From contig JBFMFR010000024.1 of NCBI GenBank assembly GCA_040752025.1, positions 1 through 64,000 on the forward strand: a stretch of 64,000 bases of DNA. Reading direction: 5' to 3'. Under the pieces are notes generated by a model that was given only the letters and a program-made list of their open reading frames with translations, was not told where the DNA came from and did no database searches. Positions 44,161 to 52,503 of the stretch are shown here, in pieces (position 1 is the first letter of the stretch; the number at the start of each line of letters is the position of its first letter). Origin of the DNA: JBFMFR01 sp040752025. Lineage in GTDB: Bacteria; Chloroflexota; Anaerolineae; Anaerolineales; UBA4823. The translations under genes were made by a program, and so were the position numbers.

Positions 44161-44390
44161 ATGGGGGAACAAAAGGAGTGTGCTCCCCAGTTTTCGGCCA
44201 GACGCGCCACCCAGTCAATGCCACGACAAGTAAGTGGAGGGCGCTGTCGGGCAAAACGAGAGAAAAAGCAGCGCTCTTACAGGCGCAGGCGGTTAAGGCG
44301 CGAACAAGAACGATATGCCACGCAGCGGCAGGTTACCTTCCTACGCGGAACGTGGGAAGGCGAAGAAAGAATGGAATTAGAGTAGTTATG

Positions 44391-44945
44391 TTAACTGCCT
44401 AAAATTCGACTGGATATTTCATCAATTTTCGCATTAACAAGTTGTTTGGCATTCGGTTGATAAGGTAGTCTTTCTCCTGAATCGAGATAGTGATAATACT
44501 CCATAAAGAAATCATTTAGCTTCGAATGAATGCTCATGATTTCAACATTTACCAAAGCAAACAAGCTATTGAATGGATTTGTCTCATGGTTTATTTTGTC
44601 CAAGGCTTTGCAAGCTTCTAGAACCTCCAATTGTCCATTGTCCCATTCGTTGATAATCTCAATAACTTCTTCTACAGGAAGTAATGGAACAACATGCGGC
44701 TCAATATGAGAACGAGCTAACACTCTCTGGCCTTCTATTCGCCATTTTTGAATCTTGTCAATAAGTTCCAGCGCGCGCGGCATGTTAAATTTTGCTTTTT
44801 TTTCATTTTCCCACTCAAGTCTCAATTTTTCTCGTTCTCGGTTTATCTGGAGACGATAGAGGAAGTAACCGACTGACCCACCAATTATTATCTCTATTAG
44901 TAGACGAAGTAATTCCTGACTTATCTTAGTCCAGTCCAAGTTCAT
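44391..44945 (-). CDS. Membrane-anchored helical protein
   Basis: 184 residues; transmembrane helix at about 10-30 (LLRLLIEIIIGGSVGYFLYRL), then a charged, all-helical cytosolic domain (LALLL-poor, with LSKLNDFFMEYYHYL-type heptads). GGGAGGG precedes the ATG at 44945. No family recognised; the N-in single-anchor style matches its neighbours. Confidence 0.6.
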   Translation of the reverse strand: MNLDWTKISQELLRLLIEIIIGGSVGYFLYRLQINREREKLRLEWENEKKAKFNMPRALELIDKIQKWRIEGQRVLARSHIEPHVVPLLPVEEVIEIINEWDNGQLEVLEACKALDKINHETNPFNSLFALVNVEIMSIHSKLNDFFMEYYHYLDSGERLPYQPNAKQLVNAKIDEISSRILGS

Positions 44946-45039
44946 TTCAAACCCTCCCGAATCACAAATTGGATGAGTATAAACCTCTATTTTTGCAAGG
45001 GTGTCTAACTTACTCCTAATAACAAAACACATCCTAGGT

Positions 45040-45100
45040 AGGTGCGTTCTGATTTAATGCTGTAGGCTCCTCGACCAGGACTCAAATTTAGAACCCAATG
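45040..45100. repeat. Diverged tRNA-Asn-3'-end-like direct repeat, copy 1
   Basis: On the minus strand: GAGTCCTGGTCGAGGAGCC then CATTAAATC and CGCACCT. Matches copy 2 at 45857-45918 at both the tRNA-like part and the 3' extension. The T-loop region has decayed. Confidence 0.55.
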
Positions 45101-45104
45101 TCTA

Positions 45105-45767
45105 TCAATCTGAAAGATTTTTGTGGCTGTTCACCTGTTCCATTACTGTTGTACCTACCTTTTTGAGAGAAGCCGCAATTTCTGGATTTGATTCAATGAT
45201 TGCTTGACCCATTATTTGGCCCACACCTAGAAATGGTGAACGTGTAGATTCTAGAAGTTCTGGGTATCTTGCAGTCATAGCGTTGTAAGCCCCTGAAATT
45301 GTAGAGATGTTTTCATATGCTGTATCAACATTTTGCGATCGCTTTTCGAGGGTATTTACTCTAAATTCAAGTTCCTTTTTTTGTAATTGCAGAGAGGTTA
45401 TTGTTTCTTCACTTCTAGCCATGTCTTTGGATAAAGAGGATATATTTTGTTCCATGGCAGAAACATCTTCTCTCGCTTGTTTAAGATCTTCCTTTAGCTT
45501 TTCGTTATATTCTTCAAGCTGGCTCATCACACTTACGAAATATTCCCGAATTTTCATGGGTGAAAGTTCGCGCAAAGAGTTAATTTCCCTTTCTAAGGTA
45601 GCAATGAAAGCATCCCTAGCTTTTATTTCCGCTTCTTTCGCTTTTATTGTTTCGTTCTTTGCGATCGCAAATTCCTTAGACCAGGCTATCTTTGCACACC
45701 ACGCTAACACGGCTGCAATAGCGCTAGCCAAAGTGGTTATTATTTGAATCAATTGAATCAAATCCAT
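45105..45767 (-). CDS. Membrane-anchored coiled-coil protein
   Basis: 220 residues: transmembrane helix at about 5-28, a long coiled coil at about 38-150 (EEYNEKLKEDLKQAREDVSA), and a small C-terminal domain (YPELLESTRSPFLGVGQIMG). GGGAGAG upstream. It is bracketed by two tRNA-like repeats, so it may be a separately acquired module. Confidence 0.65.
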   Translation of the reverse strand: MDLIQLIQIITTLASAIAAVLAWCAKIAWSKEFAIAKNETIKAKEAEIKARDAFIATLEREINSLRELSPMKIREYFVSVMSQLEEYNEKLKEDLKQAREDVSAMEQNISSLSKDMARSEETITSLQLQKKELEFRVNTLEKRSQNVDTAYENISTISGAYNAMTARYPELLESTRSPFLGVGQIMGQAIIESNPEIAASLKKVGTTVMEQVNSHKNLSD

Positions 45768-45856
45768 AACGGCTCTCCCGGAAAGGCTAATAACTTTCTA
45801 AAAATGTTCTCTTGGAATTTACCTTTATTGCACACATTTGTTACCCACAACTAAAA

Positions 45857-45918
45857 GGTGCGACTTGGATTTAATGAAAAAGGCTCCTCGACCACGACTC
45901 GAACCTGGAACCTAGCGG
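45857..45918. repeat. tRNA-Asn-like 3' half, copy 2 (attachment-site-like)
   Basis: The minus strand reads TTTAACCGCTAGGTTCC, then AGGTTCGAGTCGTGG and TCGAGGAGCC: anticodon-loop edge, variable loop, T-arm and acceptor 3' strand of a tRNA resembling tRNA-Asn, without the 5' half. Tyrosine recombinases commonly use exactly this part of tRNA genes. Confidence 0.6.
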
Positions 45919-45974
45919 TTAAAGGCATAATTCCAACAAAAAGGGTATTTTTGAAACCATAGAATAACAGTTTT

Positions 45975-46105
45975 CTAACGGCTAGCGTTAACGGTGGACG
46001 AAAGGCGGGGTAGAAAAAGTCTGAGAGTAGGAAAATGCTGATGCGTAGGAAACTGCCTGCCGAAGCCGCAGAATCCCCGCCGCCCGCTGCACGCTGTGTT
46101 AGCCT
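45975..46105 (-). other. attC-like integron recombination site
   Basis: 131 bases starting 14 bases after the stop of the gene at 46119. Outer CTAAC / GTTAG, inner AGCGT / ACGCT and GGCGGGG / CCCCGCC arms pair with small bulges, and the centre holds a second hairpin (CTGCGGCTTCGGCAG). Imperfect pairing with extrahelical bases and AAC..GTT ends is the hallmark of attC sites, which integron integrases recombine as folded single strands. No integrase gene is in the window. Confidence 0.65.
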
Positions 46106-46118
46106 GCCGATTGCAGGA

Positions 46119-46880
46119 TTAGGGATCACTCGTGGCTCCCTTTTTAATATTATAAAGTTTTTTGATTATCAAATCTGCAATACTTTCTAACTCGCTATAT
46201 TCGGATGCTGATAACTCCACAGTTTTTGAATGAACCAAGGAGTTCCTTTTATCTAGCAATTTCAGATACAGTTTTGAATCCGATTGACTAATTATCTGGA
46301 ACTTCAATAGATTGTTTAATAAATCCCTAATGGGCATGTTGCCAACATTAGATTCTCCTATGAGATAGGAAATTACTTCTCTGGATAATATTTCGATATC
46401 TCTCCACTTCGATATAAAGAGCATGGAATAATCATTTGTGTCTGAAGTGGAGTCTCTTTTTGAAGAAAGGAGAGAGTCAAATGACACAACGCGTTTAGTG
46501 TTTAAGTAATATGCAGATAAGCTGAATAAAGCTAAAAGGGCACCAACTAAGCTGAGTATTTCGGGAAGATAACTTGGGAGTAAAAGGAATTGGTTCATAA
46601 TATAACCAATAAGAGACATTATCATCCCTAGGAAAGCATACATGATAAACAGTCTTTCAATAAACTTGGCCCTTTTGGATGTTCCGAATGATTCCATTTT
46701 CTGTAAGGCATCAAGAATATCCCTTACTGAAATTTCTCGGACTTCTCCTGTTATATCTGAAGCACTTTTGTTTGCCTCTTTTAGCAGTTGAAGCCTATAA
46801 TCCTTGATTAGTTCATCCAAAACTTCTTCGGCTGCGGGAGTTAGTTTGGATTCTAAAATTTCTTTTATCATAGTTATCAC
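46119..46880 (-). CDS. Membrane protein: histone-fold-like N-terminus, two TM helices, HEPN-like C-terminus
   Basis: 253 residues. Residues about 12-62 (KLTPAAEEVLDELIKDYRLQ ... REISVRDILDAL) align by eye along the full helix-long helix-helix pattern of archaeal histones. Two transmembrane helices follow (about 78-98, 105-128). The C-terminal part resembles HEPN/DUF4145 domains with the RNase motif RNSLVH (R-x4-H), preceded by SREVISYLIGE. Possible membrane-tethered nucleic-acid sensor with RNase output (inference). GTG start overlaps the upstream stop (GTGA); ATG at 46871 is an alternative. Confidence 0.7.
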   Translation of the reverse strand: MITMIKEILESKLTPAAEEVLDELIKDYRLQLLKEANKSASDITGEVREISVRDILDALQKMESFGTSKRAKFIERLFIMYAFLGMIMSLIGYIMNQFLLLPSYLPEILSLVGALLALFSLSAYYLNTKRVVSFDSLLSSKRDSTSDTNDYSMLFISKWRDIEILSREVISYLIGESNVGNMPIRDLLNNLLKFQIISQSDSKLYLKLLDKRNSLVHSKTVELSASEYSELESIADLIIKKLYNIKKGATSDP

Positions 46881-47260
46881 TCATTTACTGTTTGAATTGT
46901 AGTTAATATCGTTGTAATAACAACTGCAAGGGCGAAAAGTATTGGCCCCCATGTCTCAGACAATTTGTCAAATGCAAAGCCTGTTATTAAAGCACCAATT
47001 ATTGCCAATGTTTTTATTGCATAAAACCACCAATGTTTACGGGGATTTATAAATCTACGGCTTATTACAGTCGATGCGTCTTTGACATGGCTACTTGTAA
47101 TTTCAGGATTCCCTTGGGTTGTCTTGATATTTGCCTCAAGCCTATTTGCCTCCCTAATGACTTCTTGGGCATAATCAGTTGATACATTTTTCAACTCCTG
47201 CTTAGCACGGTCATTGAAATATTTTATATCATCATCTGAGACATCAATTTGTATTGGCAT
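46877..47260 (-). CDS. Small membrane protein with a histone-fold-like domain
   Basis: 127 residues. Residues about 14-70 (NDRAKQELKNVSTDYAQEVI, then REANRLEANIKTTQGNPEIT and SSHVKDAS) fit the same histone-like pattern, including the G..EIT..HV..A segment equivalent to GRKTI..EDI..A. Two C-terminal transmembrane helices (about 82-98, 105-122). Translationally coupled to the HEPN partner, so the two probably form a hetero-oligomer. No function can be assigned. Confidence 0.65.
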   Translation of the reverse strand: MPIQIDVSDDDIKYFNDRAKQELKNVSTDYAQEVIREANRLEANIKTTQGNPEITSSHVKDASTVISRRFINPRKHWWFYAIKTLAIIGALITGFAFDKLSETWGPILFALAVVITTILTTIQTVNE

Positions 47261-47272
47261 AGTTCATAATCC

Positions 47273-47348
47273 TAACGATGGTGTTTGAAAAAATTATCCC
47301 ATGAAAAACGATTCCCATATTCAATATCAGCGGGCTAACCATTAGTTA
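47273..47348 (-). other. Second attC-like site upstream of the cassette
   Basis: 76 bases with outer TAAC / GTTA and inner ATGGT / ACCAT arms separated by bulges; the GTTAGGA end lies 12 bases before the ATG at 47260, the distance seen for integron cassette genes. Weaker pairing than the site at 45975. Confidence 0.4.
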
Positions 47349-47509
47349 TGAATATTTTCAGTATATCTTGCCAATTTCATTGGTTATATAGATTCACTAG
47401 ACTTGTTATTTATAAGAGCATTATCGCAACCAAGTGGTAGTGGATTCTATTCCAGCTTGGCTATACTTTTGTGTTTCTCTTTGACTTCATGATTTGAAAT
47501 TAGGTATCG

Positions 47510-47956
47510 CTATTTTCCACGATGTGCAGGTAATGAAGCAAAGTAATTAGAAACTATTGCCATATCATGAGCTAAGGCATTTAGTGTCTTTATTTGTATG
47601 GCTCGAGCATGATTTTCTTCTTCCGCAATACTCATCCTAAAGTCTATCCATTGACCTATTGCCCATAGTGTCAAAGAAGTTATAACTGCTCCTATAAGAA
47701 GAAGGGTTGAAAATACAAGGATGGGCCAAATGGACAAAGGTTGCAGTTGAGCAACAGGCACATTGCTCCCACTGACTCCTAATAAAGAATTTTCAAACGT
47801 GTTCAGGGCTGTTCTTGCAACATCATAAAAGGCGGAAATCTTACCCCATAAGTAAATTGCAAATGCACAACCAATTATTCCAGTTATGAATGTGAAAACC
47901 GAAAATATTTTTATGGCTATTGCATAAACGGACAAAAAATAAAATTTGTTTCTCAT
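47510..47956 (-). CDS. Two-helix membrane protein
   Basis: 148 residues, transmembrane helices at about 10-36 and 72-100, cytosolic charged tail. GAGGGAG upstream of the ATG. Same strand and base composition as the cassette genes; no family recognised. Confidence 0.6.
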   Translation of the reverse strand: MRNKFYFLSVYAIAIKIFSVFTFITGIIGCAFAIYLWGKISAFYDVARTALNTFENSLLGVSGSNVPVAQLQPLSIWPILVFSTLLLIGAVITSLTLWAIGQWIDFRMSIAEEENHARAIQIKTLNALAHDMAIVSNYFASLPAHRGK

Positions 47957-48392
47957 TTTCTCCCTCTCAATCTTGTGATTTCTACTGATGAATAATAAAT
48001 GTCTCCATGCTTCTGTCGAGGATGGTCATCAAACTAGTTGTATGGAAAGAAAATTCCTTTTTGCCGAGTCGGTTAAAACCCTTCTAATCATAGCACATTC
48101 CAGGCCTGACCGGGTAAAGAATTTCTCCCAAACCAGAACAGCCGCTCCTGATTTCCATCCATACCAGCGCCAACGCAGGAACAACCTAAACCACATGTCG
48201 AGTTGCACAGGCTAGCGGCGATCCAGGCCGCGTGGCAGACGGATAGAACGGCTCACATCCGGCCCACTTGCCCCGCGCTTACCCGCTCTCCTGATCTGCT
48301 GCATAAAAGATACAACCGGCTCCGCAAACTGGAATTGAACCTGGTGGTTGGATATCCAATAACAGGAAAATGGGAACACTTCTTTGCGATTA
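47957..48392. other. Intergenic region with a duplicated remnant
   Basis: Bases 48196-48303 match 49917-50027 (about 80%), both carrying GCCCACTTGCC and CTCTCCTGATCTGCTGC. They look like leftovers of a duplicated leader or small gene. GC content returns to host level here. Confidence 0.45.
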
Positions 48393-49904
48393 TCATCCCG
48401 CATATTTCGGTAAGCCCATCACCAGTAACCGGCCATTTACCCATTTGACTGTGTAAGGGAATTGCCAAACGGGGGGACCCTCGGTTGCGTTTGTACAGCA
48501 TTGTAAGTAAGTCTCGAAGATTGTGCCGTCGTCATATTCAAACGACACCAGGAAAAGGAATTCAAGTTGATCTGTCTCTTCCTGGAAAACCACATCATGT
48601 ACCCGCAGGCAGTTTAGACCGTTTTCCTCACAACCATTCTTTAGCAACATGGGGTGGTCTTTGGGAGGTAATCCTGGGTTCCACTCTATCAACATCGCAT
48701 AAGACCCGCCATAGAGGTCGGAAGCTTGCTCGTATTCTCCATCGTGCAATCGTTCGAAGAACTCCAGCAGGGTTTGCAAAGCCAGTGTTTTCTCCTGCTC
48801 AGAGGACAATTTCGGGGTGGGAATTGGGGTTGCTGTGGGTGGGATTAGTGTGCTGGCAAGATTGGAAAGAGCCGCTGAATATCTCCAATCCATAATTGTG
48901 GCGCTGGCCAGTGGCTCGGGCAATGGCCTCAACCCAGAGCCATCCAGGTTCATGAGATAGTTCCTGTATTGGCCATCCCGCCCGGAGTTAAACAGTATCT
49001 GCGTACCGTCCGGAGACCAGCGTGGGTTCCCATCCATGTAAGGTTCTTGAGAAAGGTTGATTTTACCGGTACCATCCGCATTGATCACGTGGATTTCACC
49101 GTATTTGTCCGGTGGTGCAGAGCCATAAATAATCCTACTGCCATCCGGCGACCAGTTTGGATCGTACACCGCGCCTGGATCGTCGGTTAGACGCTCCAAA
49201 TTGGCGCCATCACTGTTGATTAGATAGATATCCGGGTGCTTGCCACGCTCATCTGACCTGAAGGCAATTCGAGTCCCATCTGGCGACCAGGATGGTTGGC
49301 TATCCCTGCGGGGGTGATTTGTCAATTGGATCAAACTGCCGTCACCAACATCGATGATGAAAATATCGCCGCCAGAGATGAAGGCCAGGCGTTTTCCATC
49401 TGGAGACCAGGCCGGGTCAAACTCCTCGTCTTGTCTCCCGGCAGTCAGGTTCACCAGATTACTCCCATCAACGTTCATCGTATAGATGTCAGTCGAGCCA
49501 TCCGCAGGAGAATTGGCCGAGAAGGCAATTTTAGCTCCATCTGGCGATAGGGCGGCGTGGTATATACCGCTGAGATCGTCCATCAACTTGATCGTGTTCG
49601 AGCCATCGATACGGGCTGCATAGATTACCGGGTAGCCGTCTTGCGAAGAGGTGAACAGCAACCAATCCTCCCCGGTAGTGGGTTTTTCAATTGTGGGAGC
49701 AGGCAGCGTTGGCGAGGGCGTGGCGGAGGCGGTGCGCGTGGGAGGTTGAGTGGCAGACGGCCTGGGGGTGAAAGAAGCGGTGGCGGCAGGTCTTGAAGGA
49801 GCAGGTGGATGGGTGGGTAAAATTGGAACTGGGGATGGCTTGCAGGCAGACAAAATTATGCCCAGGATGAGCAGTTGGATCCAGGTGGAATAATTTCTGT
49901 TCAT
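48393..49904 (-). CDS. TolB-like beta-propeller lipoprotein
   Basis: 503 residues. Lipobox LSAC (Cys21), a Pro/Thr-rich spacer (about 25-75), then a six-bladed WD40-like/PD40 propeller with repeated SPDG..[IL][AIV]F motifs (LSPDGAKIAF, WSPDGKRLAF, WSPDGTRIAF, WSPDGSRIIY, WSPDGTQILF), and a C-terminal NTF2-like or SnoaL-like segment (LLEFFERLHDGEYEQASDLYG). A surface lipoprotein of unknown partner. The ATG at 49904 sits behind GAGGAGA. Confidence 0.87.
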   Translation of the reverse strand: MNRNYSTWIQLLILGIILSACKPSPVPILPTHPPAPSRPAATASFTPRPSATQPPTRTASATPSPTLPAPTIEKPTTGEDWLLFTSSQDGYPVIYAARIDGSNTIKLMDDLSGIYHAALSPDGAKIAFSANSPADGSTDIYTMNVDGSNLVNLTAGRQDEEFDPAWSPDGKRLAFISGGDIFIIDVGDGSLIQLTNHPRRDSQPSWSPDGTRIAFRSDERGKHPDIYLINSDGANLERLTDDPGAVYDPNWSPDGSRIIYGSAPPDKYGEIHVINADGTGKINLSQEPYMDGNPRWSPDGTQILFNSGRDGQYRNYLMNLDGSGLRPLPEPLASATIMDWRYSAALSNLASTLIPPTATPIPTPKLSSEQEKTLALQTLLEFFERLHDGEYEQASDLYGGSYAMLIEWNPGLPPKDHPMLLKNGCEENGLNCLRVHDVVFQEETDQLEFLFLVSFEYDDGTIFETYLQCCTNATEGPPVWQFPYTVKWVNGRLLVMGLPKYAG

Positions 49905-50089
49905 ACCGGTCTCCTCAACATCGAGCTGCACAGGCTGGTGACGATCCTGGCCGCAAGGCAGATGGCCAGAACAATGCACATCCAGCCCACTTGCCCTACG
50001 CCTCCTCGCTCTCCTGATCTGCTGCGGTTGTCAAATGCCTGATCTGTCCAACAGGATTGGAAACTGCAACGAAGCAGACGCAACGATTG

Positions 50090-51436
50090 TTACTGGATCG
50101 AAACAAGATACTTCACTCCTTCCCGGCTGCCCACAAACCAATATTGCCCACTTCCTCGGAATAGCCGCATCCCTGAACAGCAATAAGCCATAGAGATTTC
50201 GTCAAATTCAGGCCCGGTGGTTTTTTCATCATAAACAACACGATACTTTTCATTTTTCTTGGAAATGTAAATTAATTTGCCCTTGATTTCATAAGGGAAA
50301 TAAGACCCTTCCAGGTGGTATTCTTCGTTAAGGTTGGCGCCGTTAACGATAATCACAGGAGTTCTGCCAGCTAATTCCCATACGAGGTTCCCCCCAATAT
50401 TCCAAAAACTTATATTTGGATCATAGGTTGTATAGTCAGCGCTTATTTTCAATAACACTTCTCCATTCTTGAATAACTCGTAATGGCAACTACCACCCTC
50501 CGCTCTATCAGCGAGCTTTGATTCATAATCGTCACTCCCGATAGTTATCCTTAAATCAATAAAGCCAGAATTTCCTAGCACACGTTCACCTCTTCTCTTT
50601 TCATCGTCAGCGCTCCATTCCGGAGGGGCAACACACCTCTTCAGAATACCCATATCTGTGACTGTCATGGCATAACTACGAAATGGCACGGCGCATTCTG
50701 TCCAGGTAAGCCCGTTTTCCAGCACGATCGTGGTGGGTGTTATCAAAACAGGAGCTGCCGGAGTTTGTGGCGAGGGTAAACGAGTTTGTGTCGAGGTGGG
50801 GCTTGGGGCCAGGGTTGGCTCAGGTGTTGATGTAGATGTAGAAGCAGGGCCTGGGGTAGCCATCCCCAAAACCTGCTTCCGGCAATCTTCCGCTTCTCGC
50901 AAGATGGCCGCGATGCGCTCATCGATATGGCCCGATTCGGAAAGCGGCGTGAGGGAGGGCAAAATAGTTTCAACCAGTTGGTGATATAAAGGCGGGTCAG
51001 GATCGCCGCCCTCGTATTGCACCTGCGTGGTTTCAAGATTGGCGCCCATGCGAAACGAGTCGGCAGCCGGGTCTATTTCGCCCGGATTCCAGGCATCGAA
51101 GAAGCCGCCAATCTCCAGGAACCGCAGCAGTTCAGTCATTCTATCTTGATCGAATTTCCCCTGCCAGCGAAGTGGCGGGGGTTGGCCTGCCATGGCGATA
51201 TCCACATAAACCAACCCGTCTCCCCAAATGCGCAGCCGCGGCTGGTATTGTGCGAGGCACTCCTCTCCGGGTAAAGGTGCAACCGGATAGGGCTGCACAT
51301 CTGCGTATAGGACGATGGTGTCTGGGCTGGGATCGTAATTCAGGGAAAGCGGGGGGACTGTGGGAACCCCGGCTGGAACGGGTGTACAGCCAATGAGTAA
51401 AACATAACAGACGAGCACAGACACAATTTGCCGCAT
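50090..51436 (-). CDS. Lipoprotein of unknown function
   Basis: 448 residues with lipobox LIGC (Cys17). N-terminal domain (about 40-190), Ser/Thr/Pro linker (STSTSTPEPTLAPSPTSTQT), and a beta-rich C-terminal domain. A decayed copy of its 5' part (CCCCTGCCAGCG, GCCGCATGC) lies near 58010-58080. A repeat-type promoter is at 51467-51495. Confidence 0.65.
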   Translation of the reverse strand: MRQIVSVLVCYVLLIGCTPVPAGVPTVPPLSLNYDPSPDTIVLYADVQPYPVAPLPGEECLAQYQPRLRIWGDGLVYVDIAMAGQPPPLRWQGKFDQDRMTELLRFLEIGGFFDAWNPGEIDPAADSFRMGANLETTQVQYEGGDPDPPLYHQLVETILPSLTPLSESGHIDERIAAILREAEDCRKQVLGMATPGPASTSTSTPEPTLAPSPTSTQTRLPSPQTPAAPVLITPTTIVLENGLTWTECAVPFRSYAMTVTDMGILKRCVAPPEWSADDEKRRGERVLGNSGFIDLRITIGSDDYESKLADRAEGGSCHYELFKNGEVLLKISADYTTYDPNISFWNIGGNLVWELAGRTPVIIVNGANLNEEYHLEGSYFPYEIKGKLIYISKKNEKYRVVYDEKTTGPEFDEISMAYCCSGMRLFRGSGQYWFVGSREGVKYLVSIQ

Positions 51437-51466
51437 GCTTTATCCTTTCCCTCGGATTGTGTTTGG

Positions 51467-51495
51467 ATTTTATCAGGCAGGCGCTTTTCCTGCAA
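51467..51495 (-). promoter_or_regulatory. Promoter of the lipoprotein gene (shared promoter repeat)
   Basis: Minus strand: TTGCAG, 17-base spacer ending GCGCCTGCCTGA, TAAAAT. The same spacer end (GCCTG.YTGA) and TARAATCC box recur at 60947-60975 and 62008-62036. Confidence 0.65.
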
Positions 51496-51538
51496 TCCCG
51501 GCGAGGCTGGAAGGCTCAGGCTCGATAAATAAAGAAAA

Positions 51539-51563
51539 GAGAGCGCCTGGAAAAGGCGCTCTC
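51539..51563 (-). terminator. Rho-independent terminator of the pentapeptide-repeat gene
   Basis: GAGAGCGCC and GGCGCTCTC form a perfect 9-bp stem; on the minus strand it is followed by TTTTCTTTATTT. Confidence 0.88.
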
Positions 51564-51592
51564 CAAATCTGGCTGGCTCGGGGCGGGCTACC

Positions 51593-52369
51593 TCACAGCC
51601 AGTTCATGATCTGCTCTGCGTTCTGAAAGCCGTGGCTGGCGCTCCAGGCCAGATCTGACGGCAGGTTCGCCTGCCGCCATTGTTGGCCGCGCAAGAAATC
51701 CGCCAGGGGGACGCCATAGAAGGCGGCGATTTCCTCGGGGTTATCCAGGTCTACGTGCAGGATGCTGGCGTCGACGAAGTCGCCCGGCAGGTTGTAGCGC
51801 CCATCATAGCGGCTGCCATCCGGCAGCATGGCGCCGCGCAGCCGGCCGGCGCGGGCCAACTGCTCATCGCTGACGACGGCCGATTGCAGCCCGGCCCCAA
51901 CCAGGTTGGCCCCGGCCAGGCAGGCCTTGTCCAGCCTGGCGCCTTGCATCTTAGCCCGGATCAACCTGGCCCCTTCCAGGTTGGCGTAAGCCAGGTCCGT
52001 CCTTTCCAGGTTGGCCCGCTCCAGGTCGGCGTTGTGCAAGTTTGCGGCGCTGAGGTCGAGGCCCTGCAGGTTGGCGTAGCGCAAACGAACCCAGGCCAGG
52101 GTGTTATCGCTGAGGTTGCCCCGCGCCCTCAACTCTTCGACGGCTTGCTTCACGATGAAAGGTTCCCGGCTGCGCAGCTTGCTCAGCAGCGCAGAGAGCG
52201 GCTGTACTACACAGTAAGGTTTGCCCTGAAGTTCACGCGTGGTAGAAGAACCGCCCGCGGCAGGAGCCGCTGCGGACAGCGAGGGCAACCAGCGAGTGAA
52301 CTTTTGGTACAGGTCCCGCACCCCCCACAAAAGATCATGACGAACTTTGGTCAAGTTCTGGTTAGACAT
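51593..52369 (-). CDS. Pentapeptide-repeat protein
   Basis: 258 residues. A central run of A[ND]L-type pentapeptides (LDLSAANLHNADLERANLER ... AKMQGARLDKACLAGANL) of about 75 residues predicts a right-handed quadrilateral beta-helix. The N-terminal segment (LSALLSKLRSREPFIVKQAV) resembles an HEAT-like or helical cap. Role unknown; some such proteins mimic DNA or bind gyrase. AAGGAGG sets the ATG at 52369. Confidence 0.88.
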   Translation of the reverse strand: MSNQNLTKVRHDLLWGVRDLYQKFTRWLPSLSAAAPAAGGSSTTRELQGKPYCVVQPLSALLSKLRSREPFIVKQAVEELRARGNLSDNTLAWVRLRYANLQGLDLSAANLHNADLERANLERTDLAYANLEGARLIRAKMQGARLDKACLAGANLVGAGLQSAVVSDEQLARAGRLRGAMLPDGSRYDGRYNLPGDFVDASILHVDLDNPEEIAAFYGVPLADFLRGQQWRQANLPSDLAWSASHGFQNAEQIMNWL

Positions 52370-52503
52370 CTCTGCCTCCTTTCCTGGCATCGTCTCCTGG
52401 CTCTTTCCTTCATAATTGTTTCTAGTATAAACAAACGCGGTTACATACCCGGTTATTAAGCGGTTACAACCCGGTTACAACCCAGGTTTGCAGAAATTGA
52501 CTT

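Noticed and set aside
44161..44385. 74-codon basic protein right after the methyltransferase stop
   Set aside because: Composition differs from the island, Arg/Gln-rich without pattern, no ribosome-binding site of its own; probably non-coding filler.
45857..45918. Functional tRNA gene
   Set aside because: Only the part from the anticodon loop to the acceptor 3' strand is present; no D-arm or 5' acceptor strand can be found upstream.
45851..46129. 92-codon minus-strand frame
   Set aside because: It translates the attC-like hairpin and the tRNA fragment; no ribosome-binding site and implausible composition.
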